A program made the translations under genes and the position numbers. The notes under the pieces were generated by a model, which ran no database searches, was not told the DNA's origin, and saw nothing but the letters and a program-made list of their open reading frames with translations. From an uncultured Eubacteriales bacterium (GTDB lineage: Bacteria > Bacillota > Clostridia > Christensenellales > Christensenellaceae), in contig CAOKKG010000001.1 of assembly GCA_948468985.1 (NCBI GenBank), forward strand, positions 1 to 64,000: a stretch of DNA of 64,000 nt, written 5' to 3'. Positions 32,388 to 41,001 of the stretch are shown here, in pieces; position 1 is the stretch's first letter; the number at the start of each line of letters is the position of its first letter.

Positions 32388-34184
32388 TTATTCCTGCACA
32401 AGCACAGCACGGATGCGGCGGACACCCGCCGAAGAGCTCTGCTCCTTTTGGATCTTGAACTTGCCAAGCTCCCCGGTGCGCGCTGCATGCGGCCCGCCGC
32501 AGATCTCCTTGCTCCACCCTTCGATGTTGTACACCTTGACCACATCGCCGTATTTGGATCCGAATACACCCGTCGCGTTTTCGCGGCGCGCCTCTTCGAT
32601 CGTCATCTCCTTACATTCTACAGGGACATCCGCCGCGATTGCCGCGTTGACGAAGTCCTCCACCGCCTGCTTTTCCTCCGCCGTAAGCGGGCGCGGGAAG
32701 TTGAAGTCAAAGCGCAGGCGCTCTGCCGTGATGTTGCTGCCCTTCTGCATGATGGTGTCGTCGCCCAACACCTTTTTGAGCCCGGCGAGCAGCAGGTGTG
32801 TCGCCGTGTGCAGGCGCGAGGTCGCCACGCTCGAATCCGCAAGGCCGCCCTTAAAACGCTGCTCCGCGCCGGCGTGCGATTTCTCCTGATGCTTGCGGAA
32901 GGCTTCCTCATAGCCCGCTTCATCCACGGTAAAGCCCTTTTCCGCCGCCAATTCCTTTGTAAATTCAATCGGGAATCCGAACGTATCGTACAGCCGGAAG
33001 GCGCTCTTGCCAGGGATTTCCTTGGTCTTTAAATAGGTCACAAGCTTGTCAAATTCCTTCATGCCCTGGTTAATCGTATGCGAGAAGCGCTCTTCTTCCT
33101 GCGCGATCTCAGTCAGGATCTTTTCGCGGTTGGCCTCCAGCTCCGGATAGATTTCGCCGTATTGGCGGATTACCTGTTCCGCAATCTTGGGGAGCCCACC
33201 CTGTGGGATACCAAGTTTCATGGCGAAGCGGATCGCGCGGCGCAGCAGGCGGCGCAGGACATAGCCCTGATCCACATTAGAGGGCGTCACGCCCTTTTCG
33301 TCACCGATGATAAAGGTCGCGCAGCGCACATGGTCCGCCACGATGCGGAACGCCTTCTTGGTCTCTTCGTCGTCGGTATAGTGCTTGCCGGAAAGCTCGC
33401 TGATTTTAGCAAGGATATCCGTGAACACATCGGTGTCGTATACGGATTCCTTGCCCTGCAGGATACAGATCGTCCGGTCGAGGCCCATGCCCGTGTCGAC
33501 ATTCTTATGCGCAAGCGGCTCGAATTCGCCCTTTTCGTTCTTATTATACTGCATAAAGACATCATTCCAGATCTCCAGGTACTTGCCGCAGGAGCAGGAC
33601 GGGTCGCAGTGGTCGCTGCACGCCGGTTTGCCGGTATCGATAAACATTTCGGTGTCCGGGCCGCACGGACCGGTGATCCCCGCCGGGCCCCACCAGTTGT
33701 GTTCCTTGCCGAGGAAGAAGATGTGGCTCTCCTCCACGCCCATGTCGCGCCAATACTGATAGGATTCCGTGTCGCGCGGCGCGTTTTCGTCGCCCGCAAA
33801 GCAGGTGAAATAGAGCTTGTCCTTCGGAATCCCGAGCCACTTTTCATCCGTCAGGAATTCAAAACTCCATGCGATTGCTTCCTTTTTGAAATAGTCGCCG
33901 AGCGACCAGTTGCCGAGCATTTCAAAGAAAGTGCAGTGCGAAGAATCGCCCACCTCGTCAATGTCGCCCGTGCGCACGCATTTTTGCACATCCGTCAGGC
34001 GCGTCCCCGCCGGGTGCTTTTCCCCAAGCAGATACGGCACCAGCGGGTGCATGCCCGCCGTCGTAAAGAGCACCGTCGGGTCATTCTCCGGGATCAGAGA
34101 CGCCGAAGGGATCACTGTATGTCCTTTGGATTTGAAAAAATCCAGATATAATTTTCGAAGCTGCCCACTCGTCAATTCTTTCAC
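32388..34184 (-). CDS. alaS: Alanyl-tRNA synthetase, compact form without C-Ala domain, GTG start
   Basis: A 598-residue class II synthetase. Catalytic core: FFKSKGHTVIPSASLIP, TTAGMHPLVPYLLG, EMLGNWSLGDYFK, GPCGPDTEMF and GMGLDRTICILQG. Editing domain with both zinc motifs HTATH (459-463) and CGGPH (562-566). The C-terminal DHHA1/C-Ala domain of standard ~870-residue AlaS is absent. The extra Cys-rich segment CSDHCDPSCSCGKYLEIWND is typical of the compact group. GTG start with GGAGAA 8 bases upstream. Strong promoter overlapping that of radC. If this is the only AlaS it is essential; a full-length copy elsewhere cannot be excluded. Confidence 0.9.
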   Translation of the reverse strand: MKELTSGQLRKLYLDFFKSKGHTVIPSASLIPENDPTVLFTTAGMHPLVPYLLGEKHPAGTRLTDVQKCVRTGDIDEVGDSSHCTFFEMLGNWSLGDYFKKEAIAWSFEFLTDEKWLGIPKDKLYFTCFAGDENAPRDTESYQYWRDMGVEESHIFFLGKEHNWWGPAGITGPCGPDTEMFIDTGKPACSDHCDPSCSCGKYLEIWNDVFMQYNKNEKGEFEPLAHKNVDTGMGLDRTICILQGKESVYDTDVFTDILAKISELSGKHYTDDEETKKAFRIVADHVRCATFIIGDEKGVTPSNVDQGYVLRRLLRRAIRFAMKLGIPQGGLPKIAEQVIRQYGEIYPELEANREKILTEIAQEEERFSHTINQGMKEFDKLVTYLKTKEIPGKSAFRLYDTFGFPIEFTKELAAEKGFTVDEAGYEEAFRKHQEKSHAGAEQRFKGGLADSSVATSRLHTATHLLLAGLKKVLGDDTIMQKGSNITAERLRFDFNFPRPLTAEEKQAVEDFVNAAIAADVPVECKEMTIEEARRENATGVFGSKYGDVVKVYNIEGWSKEICGGPHAARTGELGKFKIQKEQSSSAGVRRIRAVLVQE

Positions 34185-34251
34185 TGGTGTATTCTCCTAT
34201 AAACTGTGTTATGATATGGCATACCCTGTACCGCGCCGCGATACAAAATAA

Positions 34252-34281
34252 ATTATATTCTTCCGGCGCGCCTATTGTCAA
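34252..34281 (-). promoter_or_regulatory. alaS-mscL promoter
   Basis: TTGACA, 18-bp spacer, TATAAT on the minus strand; overlaps the -35 box of the divergent radC promoter. No T-box leader is seen. Confidence 0.8.
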
Positions 34282-34303
34282 TTGCAAAGCTGTTTTTTAT
34301 ACT
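34275..34303 (+). promoter_or_regulatory. radC promoter
   Basis: TTGTCA, 17-bp spacer, TATACT. The two opposing -35 boxes share bases, so polymerase binding should be mutually exclusive. Confidence 0.75.
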
Positions 34304-34342
34304 AGTAGCAGAAAGAATTCGCACAGGAAGGAGGGCTTCTGC

Positions 34343-35122
34343 ATGGACGAATCCAAATCCAATGTACACGCCGGACATCGGCAGCGGCTGCGCCGCCGGT
34401 TTGCGGAAAATGGATTGGAGAACTTTGCCGACCATGAAGTGTTGGAACTCATCCTGTCCTATGCGATCGCCCGCAAGGACACGAACCCGCTCGCACACCG
34501 ATTGCTCGACGCGTTCGGTTCGCTGGGCGCCGTGTTGCAGGCCGACCCGGAAGACCTTCGCAAAATTCCCGGCCTTGGCGAGGTGTCTGTCTCGCTCCTC
34601 TCGCTCTTTGCCCCGGTGGCGCGCCGTCTGCTCGCCGAGCAGAACGAGGAACCGCGCCTGCCCACGAGCGCCTCGGCGGCCAAGTACATCGCTTCGCTGC
34701 TGTTCGGCCGCAAGACGGAATGCCTCTACCTCATCTGCCTCGACGCGTCCTACCGCGTGCTGTACAAATGCATCGTCATGGAAGGCTCCATCGACTTCGT
34801 CCCCGTGTCCACGCGGGAGATCGTCTCCATCGCGTTGCGCCACAACGCCACGCGCCTCATCCTCGCACACAACCACCCGAGCGGCAGCCCACTGCCCAGT
34901 CGGCAGGATATCCTCGTCACGCAAAAGCTCGTGCATGCGCTGGCGCAGATCGACATCCAGCTGAGCGATCATATCATCATCGCCGGGCGCGAGTATTACA
35001 GCTTTGCGGACAAGCACTCGCATGTCAACCCCATGCTTTCGCGCGAGACGAACGGCGCGGCTGACAACTACCTTGGCGTCGTCTATCTGCCCGAGGAAGA
35101 CCCTGCCGCACACACGGAATAA
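34343..35122 (+). CDS. radC: RadC/MPN-JAMM domain protein
   Basis: A 259-residue protein of the RadC family: N-terminal helix-hairpin-helix region (LRKIPGLGEVSVSLL, ~72-90) and a C-terminal MPN domain with the JAMM zinc motif HNHPSGSPLPSRQD. Once linked to DNA repair, its real role is unsettled; family members act with recombination or competence systems. AAGGAGG ribosome site. Monocistronic. Confidence 0.93.
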   Translation: MDESKSNVHAGHRQRLRRRFAENGLENFADHEVLELILSYAIARKDTNPLAHRLLDAFGSLGAVLQADPEDLRKIPGLGEVSVSLLSLFAPVARRLLAEQNEEPRLPTSASAAKYIASLLFGRKTECLYLICLDASYRVLYKCIVMEGSIDFVPVSTREIVSIALRHNATRLILAHNHPSGSPLPSRQDILVTQKLVHALAQIDIQLSDHIIIAGREYYSFADKHSHVNPMLSRETNGAADNYLGVVYLPEEDPAAHTE

Positions 35123-35140
35123 AAAAATTATACAAAAATC

Positions 35141-35169
35141 TTACAATTTCACCGCCCGCATGCTATAAT
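35141..35169 (+). promoter_or_regulatory. Promoter of the HAD hydrolase gene
   Basis: TTACAA, 17-bp spacer, TATAAT. Confidence 0.75.
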
Positions 35170-35205
35170 AAGTCGAATTTTCAAGAGGAGCAACCCAAGC
35201 GGAAG

Positions 35206-35973
35206 ATGAAATTGTTTTTCTTCGATTACGACGGGACGCTGTATCGTCCCCGCAGCAGCGGCATCACGCCCCGCGTGCAGGATGCGCTGCACGCCCTGCA
35301 AAAGGCAGGGCATAAAATCATCCTGTGTACCGGCCGTTGCTATGGCAACCTCCCGCAGGAGACGGTCGACCTGTGCTTTGACGGCTATGCGACGGCCTGC
35401 GGCGCGGCGACCATCTTGGATGGCAAGATGGCGTGGGACCGCCGGATGGATCACGCGCTGCTGCTCGAGATACTCCGGCTGTGCGAACGGCTGGAATTGG
35501 ACGGCGCGGCCGAGGGCGAAAAGCGCGTCCTCTTCTATCGCCGGCCCACGCACGACCCGACCGTACCCGAGATCCATTCCTACCGGGAATACCTCGACCA
35601 ATTTGGCGACATGCCGGTCAATAAATTGACGCTCTTCCGCGTCCCCATGCCCGAGGAACTCGCGCACTTCTTTTTGGATCACAACCTTTCCATCATTAAC
35701 AACGGCGATGTGTATTATGAGATCATCCAAAAGGGCCTGCACAAGGGACGCGCAATCCAGGATGTCGCGGACTATTTCGGCATCCCGGTTTCGGACACTT
35801 ACTGCTTTGGCGACAGCATGAACGATGCGGACATGCTCCGCGCCGCGGGGCACAGCCTGGTCGTCGCAAATGCGCCTGCGGACATCCAGGCGTTCGGCAG
35901 CGAGGTCATCCCCTCGGTCTATGATGACGGCGTCGCGCAGTGGATCGAGCGCTTTCTCGCCCAGGCACAATGA
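35206..35973 (+). CDS. HAD superfamily hydrolase, Cof type
   Basis: A 255-residue phosphatase with HAD motif I FDYDGTLY (nucleophile Asp7, Asp9), motif II ILCTGRCY, motif III Lys in GLHKGRAI, and motif IV FGDSMNDADML. A C2B cap (about residues 85-185) places it with Cof-like sugar-phosphate or nucleotide phosphatases. Substrate unknown. Ribosome site GAGGAG about 17 bases upstream, with GCGGAAG nearer the ATG. Confidence 0.92.
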   Translation: MKLFFFDYDGTLYRPRSSGITPRVQDALHALQKAGHKIILCTGRCYGNLPQETVDLCFDGYATACGAATILDGKMAWDRRMDHALLLEILRLCERLELDGAAEGEKRVLFYRRPTHDPTVPEIHSYREYLDQFGDMPVNKLTLFRVPMPEELAHFFLDHNLSIINNGDVYYEIIQKGLHKGRAIQDVADYFGIPVSDTYCFGDSMNDADMLRAAGHSLVVANAPADIQAFGSEVIPSVYDDGVAQWIERFLAQAQ

Positions 35974-35979
35974 ATTTCG

Positions 35980-36004
35980 AAAAGCACCCACGGGTGCTTT
36001 TTTA
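35980..36004 (+). terminator. HAD hydrolase terminator
   Basis: AAAAGCACCC-A-CGGGTGCTTTTTT hairpin. Confidence 0.8.
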
Positions 36005-36140
36005 TTTCCATATTTTTTCATAAAACATAGATTTTACCAGAGTATCCGCGCGATTTTCGGGAAAAGTATAGATAACGCAGCCAAACGACGGCGCGCCGCA
36101 GCGCTTTTTGCCTGCATTCTAGTTAACGGAGGTGTATACG

Positions 36141-36338
36141 ATGGCAAAATCTTCTGGCAAATCCGGCAGAGTCGTGATCCCCGAGGCGAAGGAGTATCTC
36201 AACAACATGAAGTATGAGATCGCCAAGGAACAGGGCGTCGACCTGAAGGAAGGCTACAACGGTGACCTCACCGCCAAGCAGAATGGCACGGTCGGCGGAT
36301 ATATGGTCAAGAAAATGATCGAAGAGTACCAGAAATAA
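36141..36338 (+). CDS. Small acid-soluble spore protein, alpha/beta type (first copy)
   Basis: A 65-residue DNA-binding spore protein. Conserved segments: KYEIAKEQGVDL (with the GPR-type cleavage region around EIA|KE) and GYNGDLTAKQNGTVGGYMVKKMIEE. These proteins saturate spore DNA and protect it from UV and heat, then serve as an amino-acid store on germination. GGAGG lies 8 bases before the ATG. A second copy follows 38 bp later. Such genes are normally read by forespore sigma-G; I could not identify a convincing sigma-G promoter by eye. Confidence 0.95.
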   Translation: MAKSSGKSGRVVIPEAKEYLNNMKYEIAKEQGVDLKEGYNGDLTAKQNGTVGGYMVKKMIEEYQK

Positions 36339-36376
36339 CCCCACAACAAAAATTTGCAGGAAAGGAGAACCGAGGT

Positions 36377-36592
36377 ATGAATTCCAGCAAGAACAGCAAC
36401 AAGCTCACCGTCGATACGGCAGCGGCCAAGCAGAAAATGGACAACATGAAGTATGAAATCGCAAACGAGATCGGCGTCGACCTCAAGAAGGGCTACAACG
36501 GCGATCTGACTTCGAAGGAAGCCGGCTATGTCGGCGGCTATATGGTCAAGAAGATGATCGAAGAAGTCGAAAAGAACATGGCAAACAAGTAA
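36377..36592 (+). CDS. Small acid-soluble spore protein, alpha/beta type (second copy)
   Basis: A 71-residue paralogue of the preceding gene with the same core (KYEIANEIGVDLKKGYNGDL, then SKEAGYVGGYMVKKMIEE) but a longer, Asn/Lys-rich N-terminus. GGAAAGGAG ribosome site. The tandem pair is probably co-transcribed and ends at a strong hairpin. Together they are the clearest sign that the organism sporulates. Confidence 0.95.
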   Translation: MNSSKNSNKLTVDTAAAKQKMDNMKYEIANEIGVDLKKGYNGDLTSKEAGYVGGYMVKKMIEEVEKNMANK

Positions 36593-36606
36593 CCTTTGTT
36601 TGCGCG

Positions 36607-36637
36607 AAAAAGCGGAGGGAAAACCTCCGCTTTTTTC
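36607..36637 (+). terminator. Spore protein operon terminator
   Basis: AAAAAGCGGAGG-GAAAA-CCTCCGCTTTTTT. Confidence 0.88.
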
Positions 36638-36679
36638 TTTGTACATCAGGCCGGCCTGGCATTTCTTCCAAAATATACA

Positions 36680-36708
36680 TTGTCTTTCCCGCCCGTTTAT
36701 GTTAAGAT
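36680..36708 (+). promoter_or_regulatory. Aldo/keto reductase promoter
   Basis: TTGTCT, 17-bp spacer, TAAGAT. Confidence 0.6.
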
Positions 36709-36765
36709 AAATTTGAGTTCTTTGGAATTCGAAGAGGAAGAATGAAAAATTTTAGGAGGGATTTT

Positions 36766-37647
36766 ATGATTCGTTCAATCAATGATGTGACTCGGCTGAA
36801 CAACGGCATTCTGATGCCTTGGTTCGGTCTGGGCGTTTGGAAAGCCGAAGGGCAGGAAGTCGTCGACGCCGTCAAGTGGGCCGTGCAGGCCGGATACCGG
36901 CACATCGACACCGCCGCCGTATACGGAAACGAAAAGGAAGTCGGCATCGGCCTCAAGGAATGCGGCGTGGACCGCAAGGACCTGTTCATCACTTCCAAGG
37001 TCGCCAACATGGGTTATAAGGCGGCGCTCGACTCGATGGATCAGACGCTTTTGGATTTGCAGACCGATTATGTCGACCTGTTCCTCATCCACTGGCCGCA
37101 CCCGGAGATGGGCGACACCTACCTCGAGATGTGGACGGCGATGGAGCGCATTTATAAGGAAGGCAAGGCGCGCGCGATCGGCGTAGCCAACTTCTATGAA
37201 GAATACCTGCAGCGCATCATGAATGAGTGCACCGTGAAGCCGGCCGTCAACCAGTTTGAGTGCCACCCCTATTACCAGATGCCGGAGCTCCAGAAATTCT
37301 GCCGCGAAAACGACATTCAGTACGAGGCATATTCCCCGCTGGCCGGCGGCGCTGTCTTTGGCGACGAACGCTTTGCCCCCATCGCCGCAAAATACGGCAA
37401 GGACATCGCGCAGATCATCCTGCGCTGGGAATTGCAGAAGGGCATCGTTGTCATCCCCAAATCCGTCAAGCAGAAGCGTGTCCTGTCCAACATGGATGTG
37501 TTCGATTTCGAGCTTGAGGAAGAGGATATGCAGAAGATCGACGCGATGGATGTCAACACCAAAGTCACCTGTGCAAGACCGGATCAGCTTTGGGCAGACT
37601 TCCTCGCGGAAAAGAAAGCCCGCATGGACGCAGGCGCACGGTTCTAA
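36766..37647 (+). CDS. Aldo/keto reductase
   Basis: A 293-residue NADPH-dependent (alpha/beta)8 reductase. The catalytic tetrad is visible: Asp in HIDTAAVYGNE, Tyr in the same motif, Lys in FITSKVAN and His in LIHWPHPE. The cofactor-binding C-terminal part contains VVIPKSVKQKRVLSN. Substrate range of such enzymes is broad (2,5-diketogluconate/methylglyoxal-type carbonyls). ATG chosen at TAGGAGG 8 bases upstream. Single gene. Confidence 0.93.
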   Translation: MIRSINDVTRLNNGILMPWFGLGVWKAEGQEVVDAVKWAVQAGYRHIDTAAVYGNEKEVGIGLKECGVDRKDLFITSKVANMGYKAALDSMDQTLLDLQTDYVDLFLIHWPHPEMGDTYLEMWTAMERIYKEGKARAIGVANFYEEYLQRIMNECTVKPAVNQFECHPYYQMPELQKFCRENDIQYEAYSPLAGGAVFGDERFAPIAAKYGKDIAQIILRWELQKGIVVIPKSVKQKRVLSNMDVFDFELEEEDMQKIDAMDVNTKVTCARPDQLWADFLAEKKARMDAGARF

Positions 37648-37660
37648 GCGTTCACACACG

Positions 37661-37689
37661 AAAAAGCAGCCTTCGGGCTGCTTTTTTTG
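37661..37689 (+). terminator. Aldo/keto reductase terminator
   Basis: AAAAAGCAGCC-TTCG-GGCTGCTTTTTTT. Confidence 0.9.
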
Positions 37690-37690
37690 A

Positions 37691-37719
37691 TTGGCGCAGA
37701 TTTTGCTTTGTGGTACTAT
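37691..37719 (+). promoter_or_regulatory. Aldose epimerase promoter
   Basis: TTGGCG, 17-bp spacer, TACTAT. Confidence 0.5.
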
Positions 37720-37753
37720 GAAATAGAAGGTTTGATCCCGAAAGGAGAAATGT

Positions 37754-38638
37754 ATGAACTATACCATTTCCCAATACGGCGCCTCGCTTCGCGCAAGCAC
37801 CCTCGGCGCAGAGCTTTGTTCCTATATCGACGCCACCGGGCAGGAGCGGATCTGGCCGGGACAGGCGGACATCTGGCCGGGGCATGCGCCTGTGCTCTTC
37901 CCCCTCGTCGGCGCGCCCAAGAACGGCGAAGTCCGCTTCGCGGGAAAGGCATATCCCGTCCGCAAGCATGGCTTTTTGGCGAGCCGGGAATTCACCCTGG
38001 TGGAGCAGGGCGCGAACTTTCTACATTTCGCGGCAGAGGCGGACGAGGAAACGCGCGCGGCCTATCCCTATGCCTTTGCGGTGCACATCCTGCACTTTCT
38101 GCGGCCGGACGGCTTTACGACCGAATTTCGCGTGCAAAACTGCGACATCCGCCCCATGCCCTACTGCATCGGCGGGCACCCGGGGTTCTGCTGCCCCATG
38201 GAGCCGGACGCGGTGTTCGAGGACTACCTGCTCCGCTTTGAAAAACCGGAGACCGGCGAGATCGTCGTCTGCCCGGACGGGGAATTGATCCACGGGCATG
38301 AATTCCTCCCCGCACTGGCCGGCGGGCAAGAACTTCCCCTCTCACACACCTATTTCGACGAAAAGGATGCGCTCATCTTCCCGGCGCTGGCTTCCCGGCA
38401 GGTCGACCTGATTCACCGCGAGAGCCGCCGCGGCATCCGTTTCCAATTTGCGGACTTCGATGTGCTGGGTGTGTGGACCAAGCCGGGCGTGCGCGCCGAC
38501 TACCTCTGCCTGGAGCCCTGGGTCGGCCTCAACGCCTATGCGGATGAGACCGGCAATTTCGAGGATAAGCCCTTCGTACGCACGGTGCAGCCCGGGGAGA
38601 CGCACACCCTGCGCTATTCCACCACTCTGCTTTCATGA
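37754..38638 (+). CDS. Aldose 1-epimerase family protein (LacX-like)
   Basis: A 294-residue beta-sandwich protein of the galactose mutarotase superfamily, YeaD/LacX branch. Recognisable: WPGHAPVLFPLVGAPKNGEV, KHGFLASREF (Arg and His of the sugar site), MPYCIGGHPGF (catalytic His) and the C-terminal YLCLEPWVGLNAYAD (catalytic Glu). It interconverts alpha and beta sugar anomers; the exact sugar is unknown. AAAGGAGAAATGT ribosome site. Confidence 0.9.
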   Translation: MNYTISQYGASLRASTLGAELCSYIDATGQERIWPGQADIWPGHAPVLFPLVGAPKNGEVRFAGKAYPVRKHGFLASREFTLVEQGANFLHFAAEADEETRAAYPYAFAVHILHFLRPDGFTTEFRVQNCDIRPMPYCIGGHPGFCCPMEPDAVFEDYLLRFEKPETGEIVVCPDGELIHGHEFLPALAGGQELPLSHTYFDEKDALIFPALASRQVDLIHRESRRGIRFQFADFDVLGVWTKPGVRADYLCLEPWVGLNAYADETGNFEDKPFVRTVQPGETHTLRYSTTLLS

Positions 38639-38910
38639 GCGCCGCTCCTGAAGTCGCCTATGGCGCGTCGCCCGCCGAAAAGCGGCAGGCCGCAGACCGC
38701 CTCCGCGCGCTGCCCGCGTGGTTCGGGATTGATTCCGCCCGGGAAGCCTATACCGCCCGGTGTGTGGATCTACCCGTGCTGCTCGCCCGGCGAGACGGGA
38801 AGGTCGTGGGCTTCCTCGCCTTGGCGGAGACTTCCCCCGCCGCCTGCGAGGTCTATGTGATGGGCGCCCCGCCGGCAGATTTTTCCCCCGCAAGATTGCC
38901 CGCGGTATAG
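38635..38910 (+). pseudogene. Truncated GNAT acetyltransferase
   Basis: The frame opens with ATG overlapping the epimerase stop (ATGA) and gives the N-terminal half of a GNAT protein: AEKRQAADRLRALPAWFG, DLPVLLARRDGKVVGFLAL and CEVYVMG. Where the acetyl-CoA motif A should follow, the sequence switches to unrelated residues and stops. The conserved second half is not found in any frame before the terminator at 38968. Best read as a 3'-truncated remnant. Confidence 0.6.
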
Positions 38911-38967
38911 AGGCGACCTACCCTTTGCGCCCGCAAAAAAAGCCCGGCGCAAACCCATTTCTGCATC

Positions 38968-39003
38968 AAAAAACCGGAGCCGTATCCCTCGGCCCCGGTT
39001 TTG
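38968..39003. terminator. Bidirectional terminator
   Basis: AAAACCGG-A-GCCG / CGGC-C-CCGGTTTT hairpin between converging genes. Confidence 0.8.
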
Positions 39004-39018
39004 TATTTCCTGGAAAAC

Positions 39019-40182
39019 TCAATCCTCGTGCAGCGCCGCATAGGTCTTACGCGCCACGCCCAATTCCTCGTTCGCCGGAATGACGAACACGCGGATACGG
39101 CTATCCTCGCCGCTCACCTCGCAGATCTGTCCCGGCTGCGCAGCCCCGGGCGGCGTCGCCCCAAGGTAGGCAAAATGCGCAAGAACCTTGTCCCGCACCA
39201 GGTCGCTGTGTTCGCCCGTCCCGCCCGTAAAGGCGATGGCGTCTAATCCGTTCATGAGCGCCGCGTACCCGCCGATATACCGCGCGATTTCCCGGCAATA
39301 GATCTCGATGGCCAACGCCGCGCGGGCGTGCCCCTCCGCCGCCGCCTTTTGCAGATCGCGCAGGTCGCCGCTCAGCCCCGAGATGCCCTTGAGGCCGCTT
39401 TCTTTTTCCAGCGCCGTCTTGAGCTGTTCCGGTGTATATCCGTTTTGCAGCATGTGGAACAGGATGAACGGATCAATGTCGCCGCAGCGGTTGCTTTGCG
39501 GCACGCCTGTTTGCAGGGAGAGCCCAAAGCTGGTCTCCCGGCTCCGCCCGTTGACGATCGCCGCGAGGGAGCTGCTCCCGCCCAGATGGCAGGAAACCGC
39601 CCGGTAGTGCGTCCCAAGCCGCTCGGTCAGCACATCCGCCACATAGGAATGCGATGCGCCGTGATAGCCATAGCGCCGCACGCCGTATTCCTCCTGCCAG
39701 GCATAGGGGACGGCATAGGTGTATGCCGCGGGCGACAGCGTTTCGTGAAACGACGTCTCAAATGCACCGACAAGCGGCACGCCCGGCAGCAGCGAGCGGA
39801 ACACGCCGATGACCTCTAAATAGCAGCGGTTGTGCACCGGCGCAACCGAGAGGTAGTCCCGCATGCCCTGTAACACTGCCTCGTCGATGCGGTGCACCCC
39901 GGTGTGCCCGCGGGAAAGGACGGATTTGAACCCGACGGCTTCCACTGCGCGAAGCTCCTCCTCGCCCAGGCAGGCAAAGAACTTTTGCAGCCCCGCTGCA
40001 TAGTTTTCGAGAATCACACCGCTCTCCCGGCATTCCCGTCGTGCGTCGCGATAGGAAAAATCCCCGCCCGCCGCATCGCCGATGCGGTCCATCCGGCATT
40101 CGGCCAACACCCGTTCCGCGGGCATGTCGTATAGTTTTAGTTTGAGCGATGTGCTCCCTGCGTTGCAGACCAGCAAATGCAT
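39019..40182 (-). CDS. Acetate kinase-like protein (divergent)
   Basis: A 387-residue ASKHA-fold kinase. N-terminal LVCNAGSTSLKLKLYDM, central YGYHGASHSYVADVL, CHLGGSSSLAAIVNGRS, the catalytic arginine region SNRCGDIDPFI and C-terminal FTGGTGEHS are acetate-kinase landmarks. Several positions differ from classical AckA (HLGGSSS for HLGNGAS; SNRCGD for GTRSGD), so another short-chain acyl substrate is possible. No phosphotransacetylase gene is adjacent; a PduL-type one is at 61.8 kb. AAAGGAG ribosome site. It follows lepB by 29 bp in the same direction. Confidence 0.8.
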   Translation of the reverse strand: MHLLVCNAGSTSLKLKLYDMPAERVLAECRMDRIGDAAGGDFSYRDARRECRESGVILENYAAGLQKFFACLGEEELRAVEAVGFKSVLSRGHTGVHRIDEAVLQGMRDYLSVAPVHNRCYLEVIGVFRSLLPGVPLVGAFETSFHETLSPAAYTYAVPYAWQEEYGVRRYGYHGASHSYVADVLTERLGTHYRAVSCHLGGSSSLAAIVNGRSRETSFGLSLQTGVPQSNRCGDIDPFILFHMLQNGYTPEQLKTALEKESGLKGISGLSGDLRDLQKAAAEGHARAALAIEIYCREIARYIGGYAALMNGLDAIAFTGGTGEHSDLVRDKVLAHFAYLGATPPGAAQPGQICEVSGEDSRIRVFVIPANEELGVARKTYAALHED

Positions 40183-40211
40183 CTTTGTCTCCTTTCTGTT
40201 CCCCGCCGAAC

Positions 40212-40757
40212 TCAGCCGCCAGCATAGAGCGAGTGGATGTCCCCGAGCGGCCACAGCACGAATTGCGCCTTGCCGATAAACGCGTCCTTGGCGATCGGCC
40301 CGATGCTGCGGCTGTCCATGGAATCGTTGCGGTTATCACCCATGACATAGTAATACCCTTCTGGGACGATGACCTCCTCCGTGTCCCAGCGCATCGTATC
40401 CTCCAGGGTATAGGATTCCTCCTGCCGCTCGCCGTTGACATACAGCGCGCCGCCCTGCACCGCGATCCGGTCGCCGGCGACGCCCACCACGCGCTTGACG
40501 AACGCGCCCTTGCGGTTCGGATAGTGCACGATCACAATATCGCCACGCTGGATATTGCCCGTATGCAGGGAGATTTTCTCCACAAACAGCGTCTGCCCAT
40601 CATAGAGCGTCGGTTTCATGGAATTCCCGTCAACCCGCACCAGCTCGAATACAAACATCCGAATGCAGATCGCGGCGATGAGCGCAGCTGCAAAGCAGGC
40701 GATCACGCTCATCGTTTCCTTCATCACACGGATTTTCTTTGCGTTGCCCTCATTCAT
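40212..40757 (-). CDS. lepB: Signal peptidase I
   Basis: A 181-residue type I signal peptidase with a single N-terminal membrane anchor (VIACFAAALIAAICIRMFVF). The catalytic serine is in DGNSMKPTL (Ser46) and the lysine in FVKRVVGVAGD (Lys88). Box E is YYVMGDNRNDSMDSRSIG. It cleaves signal peptides of exported proteins. The ATG overlaps the end of the DUF951 gene by 8 bp, indicating coupling. Confidence 0.95.
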   Translation of the reverse strand: MNEGNAKKIRVMKETMSVIACFAAALIAAICIRMFVFELVRVDGNSMKPTLYDGQTLFVEKISLHTGNIQRGDIVIVHYPNRKGAFVKRVVGVAGDRIAVQGGALYVNGERQEESYTLEDTMRWDTEEVIVPEGYYYVMGDNRNDSMDSRSIGPIAKDAFIGKAQFVLWPLGDIHSLYAGG

Positions 40758-40935
40758 GCTCGATCACCCGCTTCACCCGTTTTTTCAGTTCCTCATAGGG
40801 CAACATGACGATCCGCCCGCAGCCGGCGCACTGGATCTTATAATCCGCGCCCGCGCGGATCACCTTCCATTCCTTGCTCCCGCAAGGGTGCTGCTTTTTG
40901 GTTTCAACCCATGTCCCCACCGGATATGCCTGCAT
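40750..40935 (-). CDS. DUF951 family small protein
   Basis: A 61-residue protein of the DUF951 family, with HPCGSKEWKVIRAGADYKIQCAGCGRIVMLP showing three conserved Cys and a His likely to bind zinc. Function unknown; in Firmicutes it is often next to ychF or small housekeeping genes. Here it heads an operon with lepB and the acetate-kinase-like gene. GGGGGCGGG ribosome site. Confidence 0.88.
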   Translation of the reverse strand: MQAYPVGTWVETKKQHPCGSKEWKVIRAGADYKIQCAGCGRIVMLPYEELKKRVKRVIEHE

Positions 40936-40957
40936 AGTCCCGCCCCCTTTTTTATTG

Positions 40958-40985
40958 ATTATACACCAGATTCCCCTCCCTGCAA
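40958..40985 (-). promoter_or_regulatory. DUF951-lepB operon promoter
   Basis: TTGCAG, 16-bp spacer, TATAAT on the minus strand. Confidence 0.65.
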
Positions 40986-41001
40986 ACAGGGCGGCGGTGG
41001 G

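Noticed and set aside
34185-34251. T-box leader for alaS
   Set aside because: The leader is too short and has no T-box sequence or terminator/antiterminator pair; the promoter is only about 70 bp from the start codon.
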